Source: Mycobacterium asiaticum DSM 44297
Lineage (GTDB): Bacteria; Actinomycetota; Actinomycetes; Mycobacteriales; Mycobacteriaceae
NCBI RefSeq assembly: GCF_000613245.1
Contig: NZ_HG964937.1
Span: forward strand, 81,913-145,912
Reading direction: 5' to 3'
Length of the DNA stretch: 64,000 nucleotides
Shown: one piece after another, positions 27,251 through 35,716 of the stretch
How the letters are laid out: each line of letters starts with the position of its first letter
How positions within the stretch are numbered: position 1 is the first letter of the stretch
The notes under the pieces: model-generated
What the model was told of the DNA's origin: nothing
The model's input: the letters and a program-made list of their open reading frames with translations, nothing else
Databases searched by the model: none
Program-made: the position numbers and the translations under genes

Positions 27251-28353
27251 GCTTGTCCTTCCGAATACGTCGCACCGAGACAGGCAAGTTGCTGGGACGC
27301 CGAACCGAGGATGAGCTCGTTGTACTTCGCCCACAGGAAGTAGCGGTGCAGAGGATAGGTGGTGTCGATGCCGATGCCGCCGTGGACCTGCTGAGCCGTG
27401 GCGGCGACTCGCGCGCCGGCCTCACCGGCCCAGAACTTCGCGATGCGCGCCGCCCGATCGGCCGGGCGCCCGTTGGCAACCAGCCACGCCGCATGCCAGG
27501 TGGTCCACCGGATCGCCTCGACGTCGATGAATGCGTCGGCCATCCGTTGCTGGACGGCCTGGAAGCTGCCGATCGGCCGGCCGAACTGCTCGCGCTCGGT
27601 GGTGTAGCGGGCCGCGATGTGCAAAGCCCGATCCGCGACACCGAGTTGGATGGCGCACAGGGCGATCAGGGCGCGCGTGTAGAGCGAGTCGATCCCGCCG
27701 GCGAGGCGGTCATCGTCGGAAACGGTTGCGCCGTCCAGCGATACGTCGGCATGCGGCTCGCGGTGGGTGGTCTTCGCCGGACGGATGTCCACCCCGTTCG
27801 CGTCGGTCGCGAGCAGGAACAGTCCGACATCGCCATCGTCGGTGCGAGCCGGGATCAACACCGTGTCGGCAAGTTGGGCGGCCGGCACCAACTCCTTGAC
27901 CCCGTCCAGCCGCCAGTTCGGCCCGTCGCGGCGCGCGTTGGTTGCCGGGCGGGTCGGGTCCGAGCGACCCGGTTCGGTCAGCGCGGCCGTCAGAATGCGT
28001 TTTCCTGCAACGACGTCGGGCAGGAATCGGCTCCGCTGATCGGGGGTCCCGTGTCGGGCAATCGGGTCGGCGCCCAGTACCAGCGTGGCGTAAACGGGCA
28101 CCGGGGCCACGCTCCAGCCGACCTCGGCGAGCAGGACGCCGAGTTCGACGAACCCACCGCCGTTACCGCCCACCGATTCCGGCAAAGCGGTGCCGAGCAG
28201 GTCGGCGGCGGCCAGTTCCTGCCACAATGCCTCGTCATACCGGACATCACCGGCTTCCAGCTCGGTGAGCCGCTCCGGGGTGGCGCGGCGCTCGAACAGG
28301 TCCCGGGCGAGTTTGGCGATCGTCTCCTGCTCTTCGGTGAACGTGAAATCCAT
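27247..28353 (-). CDS. acyl-CoA dehydrogenase subunit, probably non-catalytic
   Basis: 368 residues with the acyl-CoA dehydrogenase fold (MDFTFTEEQETIAKLARDLF at the start; TTEREQFGRPIGSFQAVQQRMAD in the FAD-binding helix; QQVHGGIGI near the end). I see no glutamate at either of the usual catalytic-base positions. In mycobacterial steroid enzymes such as FadE28-FadE29 (ChsE1-ChsE2) one subunit of an alpha2beta2 heterotetramer lacks the base. A partner of that kind with the Glu is encoded at 29317-30504. The start ATG 28353 is 5 bases after the DUF35 stop. Confidence 0.88.
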   Translation of the reverse strand: MDFTFTEEQETIAKLARDLFERRATPERLTELEAGDVRYDEALWQELAAADLLGTALPESVGGNGGGFVELGVLLAEVGWSVAPVPVYATLVLGADPIARHGTPDQRSRFLPDVVAGKRILTAALTEPGRSDPTRPATNARRDGPNWRLDGVKELVPAAQLADTVLIPARTDDGDVGLFLLATDANGVDIRPAKTTHREPHADVSLDGATVSDDDRLAGGIDSLYTRALIALCAIQLGVADRALHIAARYTTEREQFGRPIGSFQAVQQRMADAFIDVEAIRWTTWHAAWLVANGRPADRAARIAKFWAGEAGARVAATAQQVHGGIGIDTTYPLHRYFLWAKYNELILGSASQQLACLGATYSEGQA

Positions 28354-28358
28354 GATGT

Positions 28359-28757
28359 CTACCCGCGCGGCCGGAATTGGTGCAGGGCAAGGTCTCCGTC
28401 GAACGTCTGGAAATAGACCTCGACCGGCATCCCGACGGTGATGTCCGCCGGATCGATGTCGGTCAGGTTGGACACCAGCCGCACACCCTCCTCCAGTTCG
28501 ACCAGCGCGACGACATAGGGATAGTCGAAGAACGGAAACCGCGGCTGGTGCGGCATCACGTAGCTGTACACGGTGCCGCGGCCGCTCGACTCGATAGCCG
28601 TCCAGTCCAGCGATCGGCACTGCGGGCACATCGGCCGGGGCGGATGGCGCAGCGTGCCGCAGCCGTCACACTGCTGGATCAGAAGTTTATTCTCGCGCAG
28701 GCCATCCCAGAAAAACTTGGTGTCCGCGCTGATCGTCGGAGGCAGCCGCGTCGCCAT
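28359..28757 (-). CDS. DUF35 OB-fold protein with rubredoxin-like zinc ribbon
   Basis: 132 residues. A zinc ribbon at about 30-47 (CDGCGTLRHPPRPMCPQC, four Cys in two CxxC pairs) is followed by an OB-fold domain (GTVYSYVMPHQPRFPFFDYPYVVALVEL). DUF35 proteins or domains are the partners of Ltp2-like thiolases. In M. tuberculosis ChsH2 this domain is fused to the C-terminus of a MaoC domain; here it is a separate gene whose ATG overlaps the stop of the MaoC gene by one base (TGATG). Confidence 0.9.
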   Translation of the reverse strand: MATRLPPTISADTKFFWDGLRENKLLIQQCDGCGTLRHPPRPMCPQCRSLDWTAIESSGRGTVYSYVMPHQPRFPFFDYPYVVALVELEEGVRLVSNLTDIDPADITVGMPVEVYFQTFDGDLALHQFRPRG

Positions 28758-29299
28758 CAGTTCGCCGGCCTGAATCGGAGTACCCGGAAACGCTGCCGGC
28801 CCAGCACCTCACCGTGCTGGTCGGTGTAGGTGGTAAGCCAGGTCAGGAAGAACCCCGTCCCCAGCGCCGTGGTCTTTTCGTCGGACACCGATTCGTAGAC
28901 CGTCGTCGCGCTGATCACGTCGCCCAGCCGCGGGTAGCGTTCGATTTCGAATTCCGAGTTGGTGGCCACCGTGCTGGTGTAACCGGCTTCGTCGAGGAAC
29001 GCCGTGGGATTCGACTTGATCTCCATTGGCGCGCCGCCGCGCTCACCGATGCCCTCGAGCTTGGGCGCCGGCATCGTCCAGGTCTGCAGCATCACCGGTG
29101 GCGAGACGATGCCGCCGAACCTGGACGTCGCCGCGAATTCCGGGTCGATGTACACCGGGTTGAAGTCGGCGAGCGCATAGGCCCAGTGCCGGATCATCGG
29201 CTGGTTGACCGGATCGGGCGCCACCGATGGCTTTCCGCTCCCGCCGGTCGGTTTCCCGACGAGCGCGCGCACCTTGCTCAGCAGCTCGGTGTCTGTCAT
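28757..29299 (-). CDS. MaoC-like hydratase (ChsH2 N-terminal-like)
   Basis: 180 residues of the FAS1-type MaoC N-terminal dehydratase family. Motifs include IRHWAYALADFNPVYIDPEF and the SPPVMLQTWTMP segment, then ERYPRLGDVISATTVYESVS. It aligns with the first domain of ChsH2. Such half-hot-dogs pair with a catalytic MaoC subunit (here 26780-27250) to build one active site. Ends in a one-base overlap with the DUF35 gene, so the two together equal a split ChsH2. Confidence 0.87.
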   Translation of the reverse strand: MTDTELLSKVRALVGKPTGGSGKPSVAPDPVNQPMIRHWAYALADFNPVYIDPEFAATSRFGGIVSPPVMLQTWTMPAPKLEGIGERGGAPMEIKSNPTAFLDEAGYTSTVATNSEFEIERYPRLGDVISATTVYESVSDEKTTALGTGFFLTWLTTYTDQHGEVLGRQRFRVLRFRPAN

Positions 29300-29316
29300 C
29301 TACCTTGCCTTCCTTA

Positions 29317-30504
29317 CTATTTCGTTGTGGCTCGCAGGTCACGGGGGGCGCGTGGCATGCCCAACCCGGCCATGGCGATGATGTCGCGTTGAATTTCGTT
29401 GGCCCCGCCGCCGAAGGTGTTGATCACGGCTTGCCGGTACGCGGTTTCCAGTGCGCCGCGCAGCGGAGCGTCCGCGCCGCGGCGTACCCCGTTCCCATCG
29501 AGGACTTCCAGCAGCTGCCGGGCGACCTGCTGGGTGAGCTCGGTGCCGAACACTTTGGCCGCCGACGCCTCACCCATGTTCAACACCCCCTTGGTCATGG
29601 CCGCGTTCACCCGCAGATTTACGAGCTTGTATGCCGCGACCTGAGCCTCGACCCGGGCGAGCGCGAGCTGGACCCACGGCTGGTCGATGACGCGGCCGTC
29701 GTCGAGCTCGGTGGTGGTGGCCCAATCCAGGGTCTTCTCGAAGAGCGGCTCGAGGGCGCCGAGGTTGCCTAGGGCCGCGCGTTCGAAATTCAGCTGGGTG
29801 GTGATCAGCTGCCACCCCTGGTTCTCCTCGCCGACCAGCGCGCTGAGGGGCACTCGCACATTGTCGTAGAACGTGTAGAAGGTGGAAATGCCCGGCATGG
29901 TGTGCAGCGGCTGCCAGGAGAATCCGGGCGACGACGTCGGCACGATGAGGATTGAAATCCCCTTGTGCTTCTTGGCATTCGGGTCGGTGCGCACGGCCAG
30001 CCAGACGTAGTCCGCATACGCCGCGCCACTGGTGAACATCTTTTGGCCGTTGATCACGTATTCGTCGCCGTCGCGTACCGCGGTGGTGCGGATCGACGCC
30101 AGGTCGCTACCCGCTCCCGGCTCGGAATAACCGATGGCGAACTCGACGCTGCCGTCCAGGATCGCCGGCAGGAACTTTCGCTTCTGTTCCTCGGTGCCGC
30201 GCTGCATCAACGTCGGGCCCACCGTATTGAGCGTCACCAGCGGAATGGGGGCGCCCGCCCGGCGCGCCTCTTCGGAGAAGATGAATTGCTCGATGGCCGA
30301 GAACCCGCGCCCGCCATATTCTTTGGGCCAACCGACGCCGAGCAGGTTGGCCGCCGCCAGCGCGCGCACACAGTCGCGCACCGCCGGACCGCCTTCGATG
30401 TTCTCGGCGATCGCCGCGACGCGTTCGGGGGTCATGACCTGTTGCAGCGTGGCGCGCATCTCAACGCGCAGCTGTTCCTGCTCCGGGGAGTACTCAAGAT
30501 CCAT
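29317..30504 (-). CDS. acyl-CoA dehydrogenase, catalytic subunit (FadE29-like)
   Basis: 395 residues. Features are the substrate-loop GYSEPGAGSDLASIRTTAVR, the FAD-binding helices, and NFERAALGNLGALE, which carries a Glu at the helix-G base position used in isovaleryl-type dehydrogenases. The C-terminus reads TFGGGANEIQRDIIAMAGLG, with glycine replacing the more common C-terminal catalytic Glu. Likely introduces a 2,3-double bond in a bulky CoA ester together with the second FadE. The ATG at 30504 lies 4 bases after the P450 stop. Confidence 0.9.
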   Translation of the reverse strand: MDLEYSPEQEQLRVEMRATLQQVMTPERVAAIAENIEGGPAVRDCVRALAAANLLGVGWPKEYGGRGFSAIEQFIFSEEARRAGAPIPLVTLNTVGPTLMQRGTEEQKRKFLPAILDGSVEFAIGYSEPGAGSDLASIRTTAVRDGDEYVINGQKMFTSGAAYADYVWLAVRTDPNAKKHKGISILIVPTSSPGFSWQPLHTMPGISTFYTFYDNVRVPLSALVGEENQGWQLITTQLNFERAALGNLGALEPLFEKTLDWATTTELDDGRVIDQPWVQLALARVEAQVAAYKLVNLRVNAAMTKGVLNMGEASAAKVFGTELTQQVARQLLEVLDGNGVRRGADAPLRGALETAYRQAVINTFGGGANEIQRDIIAMAGLGMPRAPRDLRATTK

Positions 30505-30508
30505 CGAC

Positions 30509-31684
30509 TCAGACCCCCAGCCGGACCGGCATGCGCTTCACTCCGGGCACCATGGTGGCCTTCATCCGGTCGACGTCGCCGACGAGTTCCAGGTTGGGGA
30601 ACCGGCGCAGGAATTCGTCGAAGAACACGGTCGCCTCCAGTCGCGCCAATTGCGCTCCGATGCAGGAATGTTCACCGCAACCGAAGGCGATGTGCGGATT
30701 GGGATGGCGTCGCACGTCGAATTCCTCGCTGCTGGAGCCGAATACGTCCTCGTCGCGGTTGGCCGACCCGTACAGCATGGTCACCACATCACCTGCCCGG
30801 ATCGGTTGGCCGCGGATTTCGACATCCGCGGTGGCGACGCGCGACATGCTGACGACGGGGCTGGTCCAGCGGAGCATCTCCTCGACCGCGCTGGGAATCA
30901 GCGTCGGGTCCTCCGCCAGCAGACGGCACTGGTCGGGGTGGTTGATCAATGCCAGCGTGCCGAGCGCAATCAGGTTGCGGGTGGTTTCGTTGCCGGCTAC
31001 CAACAACAGGAACGAGAAGTTCAGCAGGTCCTCGTCGGTGAGGCGATGTTCGTCGATCTCCGACTCGGCGAGCACCGACAACAAGTCGTCGCGGGGTTCC
31101 TGGCGCCGGGCCGCGATCAGCTTCTGGAAATACTCGAAGAGCTGGCCGATCGCGACGAACGAGTCCAGTTCGATCTCCGGGTCGGCGGTACCGGTGGCCG
31201 CGTCGGACCAGGCCCGGAACTGTTCCCAGTCCTCCGCGGGCGCTCCGATCAGTTCGGCGATCATGCGGGTCGGCAGCGGGGCGGCGATCTCCTCGGCGAA
31301 TTCGTGCACGGAGCCGGCCTCGACCCCGTCGAGGATGCCGCTGACGATCTCGCGGATTTTCGGCTCCAGGATCGCAACCCGGCGCCGGGTGAAGCCCGAG
31401 TTGATCAGTTTGCGCATCTGCCGGTGCCGGGGCGGATCGGTGAAGATCAGCGCACCCTCCTGCACCGGGTTGGGCATCTGTGGGTCCGGTATCGAGATGC
31501 CCTTGGTCGAGGTGAACAGCGCCGGGTTGCTGGACACGTAGCGGATGTCCTCGTATTTGAGCAGAGCCCAGAATTTAGTGACGTCGTTCCAGTGCACCGG
31601 CGAGTTTGCCCGCAGCTCCCGGTAGGCCGGGTACGGGTCGCCGGCGTAGAAGTCGGGGGAATGCAGGGGGGTGTCGGTGTGCAC
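30509..31684 (-). CDS. cytochrome P450, first gene of the igr-like operon
   Basis: 391 residues with the P450 hallmarks. The oxygen-activating helix reads LLLVAGNETTRN, the ExxR motif is in AVEEMLRWTSP..., and the heme-cysteine loop is AFGCGEHSCIGAQLARLE. The GTG at 31684 is chosen because GGAGGA lies 9 bases upstream; the ATG at 31711 would place that site within the gene. Position resembles cyp125 in the M. tuberculosis igr operon, whose enzyme oxidises the steroid terminal methyl. The substrate here is unknown; a branched or steroid-like side chain is inference from neighbours. Confidence 0.93.
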   Translation of the reverse strand: MHTDTPLHSPDFYAGDPYPAYRELRANSPVHWNDVTKFWALLKYEDIRYVSSNPALFTSTKGISIPDPQMPNPVQEGALIFTDPPRHRQMRKLINSGFTRRRVAILEPKIREIVSGILDGVEAGSVHEFAEEIAAPLPTRMIAELIGAPAEDWEQFRAWSDAATGTADPEIELDSFVAIGQLFEYFQKLIAARRQEPRDDLLSVLAESEIDEHRLTDEDLLNFSFLLLVAGNETTRNLIALGTLALINHPDQCRLLAEDPTLIPSAVEEMLRWTSPVVSMSRVATADVEIRGQPIRAGDVVTMLYGSANRDEDVFGSSSEEFDVRRHPNPHIAFGCGEHSCIGAQLARLEATVFFDEFLRRFPNLELVGDVDRMKATMVPGVKRMPVRLGV

Positions 31685-31753
31685 GGCGAGCGGTCCTCCG
31701 ATCCGACACATAGGTACAAAGTGTCCTGCGCATCGTGTCTACTCTGAGCTGGA

Positions 31754-31773
31754 TGTCCCTGTCAATAAGGACA
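31754..31773. promoter_or_regulatory. candidate operator between P450 and aldehyde dehydrogenase
   Basis: TGTCC, ten bases, GGACA: a 20-bp dyad in the 194-bp divergent region between the P450 operon and the aldehyde dehydrogenase. Size and placement fit a TetR dimer site, perhaps for the regulator at 25000-25605. It does not match the KstR or KstR2 consensus patterns I know. Confidence 0.3.
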
Positions 31774-31878
31774 CACTGCCGTTGATTTGGTCTGTATTTC
31801 AGCAGATAGACAATTGACGCCCGTGTCCCGTGGGTGTACACCAAGGGGATAGATGACCGACTTTGGGTGAGGAAGCAG

Positions 31879-33354
31879 ATGACTGCGCCACAAGCTACGG
31901 AACTCCCGGGACTGATCGACACCTACCAGCTCTACATCGACGGGAGGTGGGTCGAACCGGAAAACGGTCGCTACGAAGACATTTCACCGGCCACCGAGCA
32001 GGTCATCGCCACCGCCCCGGACGCGAGCATCAACCAGGTCGGTGCGGCGATCGGCGCTGCGCGCCGCGCCTTCGACGAAGGGCCGTGGGCGGACATGACC
32101 GCAGCGGACCGCGCCAATTGCTTGAGCCAACTCGGCGACGCGCTGCTCAAACACGCCGACGAATTCTTCGCGCTGTCCCAACTGGAATGGGGTTGCATCG
32201 CCAACGAACGGGTCATGCAGGTCGACGGTGCCGCGTTCATGTCAATGCACGCCGCTCAACTTGCCACCCAACTTGCTGACGAGGAAGTCACCGGCATCGG
32301 CGCCGGTACCACGTTGCTGCGCCACGCGCCGCTCGGTGTCGTGTCGGTGCTGACTCCGTGGAATTTCCCGCACTGCCTGAACGTCATGAAGCTCAATCAC
32401 GCATTGGCGGCCGGTAATACAGTGGTACTCAAGCCGTCGCCGCTGACCCCGCTGGCCGGTCTGGCGTTAGCCCGGATCATCGACGAGCACACCGATTTCC
32501 CGCCGGGTGTGGTTAACGTTGTCACCCCATCGGGAGTTGACGCAGCCAAGCTGCTGACCACCGATCCCCGCATCGACATGGTCAGCTTCACCGGCAGCAC
32601 GGTGGTCGGCCGGCAGGTCATGTCGGCCGCGGGCGACACGCTCAAGCGCCTATTGCTGGAGCTGGGGGGCAAGTCGGCGTGCATCATCTTGGACGACGCG
32701 CAAATCACCGACGAGATGCTGCAACAGATGCTCTTCGACTGTTGCTCGCTGCACGCCGGGCAGGCCTGCATCCTGCACAGCCGGCTGCTGCTGCCGGACT
32801 CCTTGCACGACGACGTGGTCGACCGGCTCGCCGCGCTGGCCCGGGCGGTCAAGGTCGGGGATCCGACGGATCCCGACGTGCAAATGGGCCCGCTGATCAG
32901 CGACGCGCAGCGCGGCCGGGTCGAGGCCCACGTCGCCGGGGCGCTCGACGACGGTGCCCGCCTGGTCACCGGCGGCCACCGGCCGGCGGGCCTGGACGTC
33001 GGCTATTACTTCGAGCCGACAATTCTGGACGGGGTGCAGGCCGATTCCGTAATCGCACAAGAAGAAGTGTTCGGGCCGGTGTTGAGCGTGATCCGCTACC
33101 GCGACGACGACGACGCGGTCGCCATCGCGAACAACTCACGCTACGGCCTGTCCGGCGCGGTGTACGGCGCGGACGTGGACCGGGCGGTGGGTGTCGCCCG
33201 CCGCATCCGCACCGGCCAGATCGCGGTCAACGGCATCGGCCCCGGTGCCGCGCCGTTCGGGGGGTTCAAGCTCAGCGGTCTGGGCCGGGAGGGCGGCGGT
33301 GTCGGTGGGCTGCATCAGTACATGGAGCCGATGGCGATCGGGGTGCCGCTCTGA
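31879..33354 (+). CDS. aldehyde dehydrogenase
   Basis: 491 residues of the NAD(P)-dependent aldehyde dehydrogenase family: the cofactor motif TPWNFP, the catalytic Glu in LELGGKSAC, the catalytic C297 (HAGQACI) and the C-terminal GPGAAPFGGFKLSGLGREGG. ATG 31879 is chosen for GAGGAAG upstream. Divergent from the P450 operon and probably controlled with it. It could oxidise an aldehyde made by the P450, or one released by the Ltp2-like retro-aldolase; both are inference. Confidence 0.92.
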   Translation: MTAPQATELPGLIDTYQLYIDGRWVEPENGRYEDISPATEQVIATAPDASINQVGAAIGAARRAFDEGPWADMTAADRANCLSQLGDALLKHADEFFALSQLEWGCIANERVMQVDGAAFMSMHAAQLATQLADEEVTGIGAGTTLLRHAPLGVVSVLTPWNFPHCLNVMKLNHALAAGNTVVLKPSPLTPLAGLALARIIDEHTDFPPGVVNVVTPSGVDAAKLLTTDPRIDMVSFTGSTVVGRQVMSAAGDTLKRLLLELGGKSACIILDDAQITDEMLQQMLFDCCSLHAGQACILHSRLLLPDSLHDDVVDRLAALARAVKVGDPTDPDVQMGPLISDAQRGRVEAHVAGALDDGARLVTGGHRPAGLDVGYYFEPTILDGVQADSVIAQEEVFGPVLSVIRYRDDDDAVAIANNSRYGLSGAVYGADVDRAVGVARRIRTGQIAVNGIGPGAAPFGGFKLSGLGREGGGVGGLHQYMEPMAIGVPL

Positions 33355-33357
33355 GCG

Positions 33358-33867
33358 TTAGAGCCCGCTGCCGATCGGGTGCACCTGCAATGCGCAACCG
33401 TCGATAGCCACGGGCACATTCTGCGTATCGGTGTTGTCCGGCGGAGTCACGCGCAGCGAGGTATAGCTGGGGCACTGGCCGCCGCTCCCGTCGACGGCGA
33501 CGCTTTCCACCACCGCGTGCGCAGGGCTGGACTTGGACAGGGCGATCGTCGGAGGCTCGTCGAAGCTGGTGGGCAGGCCGCCGAGGTATCCGCGCAGGGT
33601 GCGCTGTGCATGCAGTTGTGGACCCCCAATTCCCGAGTCGACTCCGGGGTAGCCGGAGACCGTGCATGGCGGGGCATAGGCCGCCAGCTCGAAGGTGAGC
33701 AGTACGGCTCGGTGCGTCGCGGCGGCCTGCGTACGAGAGGCCCCGACCACCACCTGTCCGGACTGGCAGGGCGGTGCGGAGTCGTCCGCGTGCCCGACGG
33801 CAGGACACCCGGTCGCGACCGCAAATATCGACGCGACGGACAGCGTCCAGATCGGGAGCGTTTTCAT
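33358..33867 (-). CDS. secreted DUF4232 protein
   Basis: 169 residues. Residues about 1-27 form a Sec signal peptide (MKTLPIWTLSVASIFAVATG ending GHA before DDS). The mature part has a DUF4232-like all-beta pattern with four Cys (CQSG, PPCTVSGYPG, GQCPSY, DGCALQV), probably two disulfides, and the family motif TFELAAYAPPCTVSGYPGVD. The first cysteine at position 21 could suggest a lipobox (VATGC), so a lipoprotein is also possible. Stop lies 3 bases from the aldehyde dehydrogenase stop, convergent. Function unknown. Confidence 0.8.
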   Translation of the reverse strand: MKTLPIWTLSVASIFAVATGCPAVGHADDSAPPCQSGQVVVGASRTQAAATHRAVLLTFELAAYAPPCTVSGYPGVDSGIGGPQLHAQRTLRGYLGGLPTSFDEPPTIALSKSSPAHAVVESVAVDGSGGQCPSYTSLRVTPPDNTDTQNVPVAIDGCALQVHPIGSGL

Positions 33868-33958
33868 GCGGGGAGTTCACCAGCCGCGGATTGCTACCGA
33901 TCCCAAGAGCGCGCGGTCGCGGATTAGCTCCTGAACGTGGACCCGGCACTGTTATGAT

Positions 33959-33982
33959 ATCGGATGCAACGATGTATCCGAT
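33959..33982. promoter_or_regulatory. 24-bp palindromic operator overlapping a -10 box
   Basis: ATCGGAT, ten bases, ATCCGAT: perfect 7-bp arms, and 20 of 24 positions overall are dyad-symmetric. It abuts a good -10 sequence TATGAT (33953-33958) and ends 18 bp before the ATG of the Rv1191-like hydrolase. This is what a repressor site on that operon's promoter would look like. No adjacent regulator gene is obvious. Confidence 0.5.
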
Positions 33983-34000
33983 GACGAAAGGTTGCTTGGC

Positions 34001-34909
34001 ATGGCCGTCGCGATCGACCGACCCAAGCTCGAAGGAAACATCGCCGTAGGTGAAGGCCGCCAGATCGGGTTCGCGGAGTTCGGTGCGCCGCAGGGGCGAG
34101 CGGTCTTCTGGTTGCATGGCACCCCAGGCGCCCGTCGGCAGATCCCGACCGAGGCGCGGGTCTACGCCGAGCACCACAACGTCCGGCTGATCGGCGTCGA
34201 TCGTCCGGGCATAGGCTCGTCGACCCCGCATCAATACGAGACCCTCTCGGCGTTCGCCGAGGACCTGCGCGTCATCGCCGACACACTGGGCATCGAGAAG
34301 ATGGCGGTGGTCGGCCTGTCCGGTGGCGGCCCCTACACGTTGGCTTGTGCCGCCGGACTGCCTGAGCGCGTCGTGGCCGTCGGCGTGCTCGGCGGTGTCG
34401 CGCCCACGCAGGGACCCGACGCGATCAGCGGCGGAGCCATGGACCTGGGTCTGCGCGTCGCGCCGTTGCTGAAATTCGGCGGCAGCCCGCTGCGCATCGG
34501 CGCGAGCCTCCTGATCCAGGCGGTACGGCCGATCGCCTCCCCGGCGCTCGACATCTACGCCCTGCTGTCCCCGCAAGCCGATCGGCACCTGCTGACCCGG
34601 CCCGAGTTCAAGGCGATGTTCCTCGACGACCTGCTCAACGGCAGCCGCAAGCAACTGGCCGCGCCGTTCAACGACGTCATCCTGTTCGCCCGGGACTGGG
34701 GCTTCCGGCTTGCAGACGTGAAAGTCCCGGTGCGCTGGTGGCACGGCGACCACGACCACATCATCCCGTTCGCGCACGGGGAGCACGCGGTGTCCCGGCT
34801 GCCCAACGCCGAGTTGTTCCATCTGCCCGAGGAGAGCCACCTGGCCGGGCTCGGCCGCGGTGAGGAGATCCTGGCCACCCTGATGAAGATCTGGGATGAG
34901 GAGGCGTGA
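34001..34909 (+). CDS. alpha/beta hydrolase, Rv1191-like
   Basis: 302 residues. The alpha/beta hydrolase signatures are WLHGTPGARR (oxyanion region), the nucleophile elbow VVGLSGGGP with S107, HGDHDHIIP (Asp) and LPEESHLAG (His). The sequence and neighbourhood match Rv1191 of M. tuberculosis. ATG 34001 has GAAAGG 11 bases upstream; the in-frame TTG at 33992 is less likely. The next gene starts three bases after the stop, forming a hydrolase-hydrolase-fadD36 run. The substrate is unknown. Confidence 0.88.
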   Translation: MAVAIDRPKLEGNIAVGEGRQIGFAEFGAPQGRAVFWLHGTPGARRQIPTEARVYAEHHNVRLIGVDRPGIGSSTPHQYETLSAFAEDLRVIADTLGIEKMAVVGLSGGGPYTLACAAGLPERVVAVGVLGGVAPTQGPDAISGGAMDLGLRVAPLLKFGGSPLRIGASLLIQAVRPIASPALDIYALLSPQADRHLLTRPEFKAMFLDDLLNGSRKQLAAPFNDVILFARDWGFRLADVKVPVRWWHGDHDHIIPFAHGEHAVSRLPNAELFHLPEESHLAGLGRGEEILATLMKIWDEEA

Positions 34910-34911
34910 CG

Positions 34912-35703
34912 ATGGAGCCAGCCCGGACAACCGATGCCGCGCCCCCACTGGGGCTCTACCTCACTGACATCCCGCGGGCGGTGGTCGAGTACGGCCAGCT
35001 GCTCAGCGTGCTGCCGCTCCAGCACAAGCTGCCGGTCGGCGATCGGCACCCCGTGTTGGTGTTGCCAGGTCTGCTCGCGGGCGACGGCACCACGTGCACG
35101 CTGCGCAGGGTGTTGAGCCGGCTCGGATATCGGGCCCACGGCTGGGGGCTGGGCGTCAATATCGGCCCGACGCCCAAGGTGGTGGCGGGCATCTCGGAGT
35201 TGCTAGACGAGCTGCACACCCGATACGACGCGCCGGTCAGCCTGATCGGCTGGAGCCTCGGCGGCATCTTCGCGCGCCGGTTGGCCCGTCGCAATCCGGC
35301 GGCGGTCCGTCAGGTGATCACCCTGGGCAGCCCGTACCGGATGCAGCACGCCGGCCAGTCGCGCGCCACCGCAAGCTTCAACCTGTTCGCGAGGTTGCAC
35401 GCCGAGCGGCACGAGCTGCCGCTGGCGATCGAGAACGAACCCCTACCGGTGCCGGCGACCTCGATCTACTCGCGCTACGACGGCATGGTGGCCTGGCAGA
35501 CCTGCATCGACGCGTCGTCGGAGCGCGCGGAGAACATCGCGGTGTTGAGCAGCCACATCGGCTACGGCCACCATCCGGCGACCATCTGGGCCATCGCGGA
35601 CCGGCTGGCCCAGCCGGCGGGGACCTGGACGCCGTTCCGGCCTCCGGCGGCGCTGCGGCCGCTGTTTCCCCGGCCCGTGGCGCATCCGGTCCGCTCGGCG
35701 TAA
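34912..35703 (+). CDS. alpha/beta hydrolase, Rv1192-like
   Basis: 263 residues. The signature LVLPGLLAGDGTT marks a lipase/PGAP1-like hydrolase start, the nucleophile elbow is GWSLGGIFAR, and HIGYGHHPATIWA near the end supplies the His. Matches Rv1192. ATG 34912 is preferred since GAGGAGG sits 7 bases upstream; GTG 34906 would overlap the previous stop. Lies between the Rv1191-like gene and fadD36 in the conserved order. Function unproven; possibly a lipid esterase acting before CoA activation by FadD36. Confidence 0.88.
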   Translation: MEPARTTDAAPPLGLYLTDIPRAVVEYGQLLSVLPLQHKLPVGDRHPVLVLPGLLAGDGTTCTLRRVLSRLGYRAHGWGLGVNIGPTPKVVAGISELLDELHTRYDAPVSLIGWSLGGIFARRLARRNPAAVRQVITLGSPYRMQHAGQSRATASFNLFARLHAERHELPLAIENEPLPVPATSIYSRYDGMVAWQTCIDASSERAENIAVLSSHIGYGHHPATIWAIADRLAQPAGTWTPFRPPAALRPLFPRPVAHPVRSA

Positions 35704-35716
35704 TACCCTCGCTGAC

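Noticed and set aside
30134..31747. Forward open frame opposite the P450 and FadE genes
   Set aside because: Covers two clear genes on the other strand and has no protein-like pattern.
33272..34948. Reverse-strand open frame of 558 codons
   Set aside because: Shadow of the Rv1191-like hydrolase and part of the DUF4232 gene; no recognisable domain.
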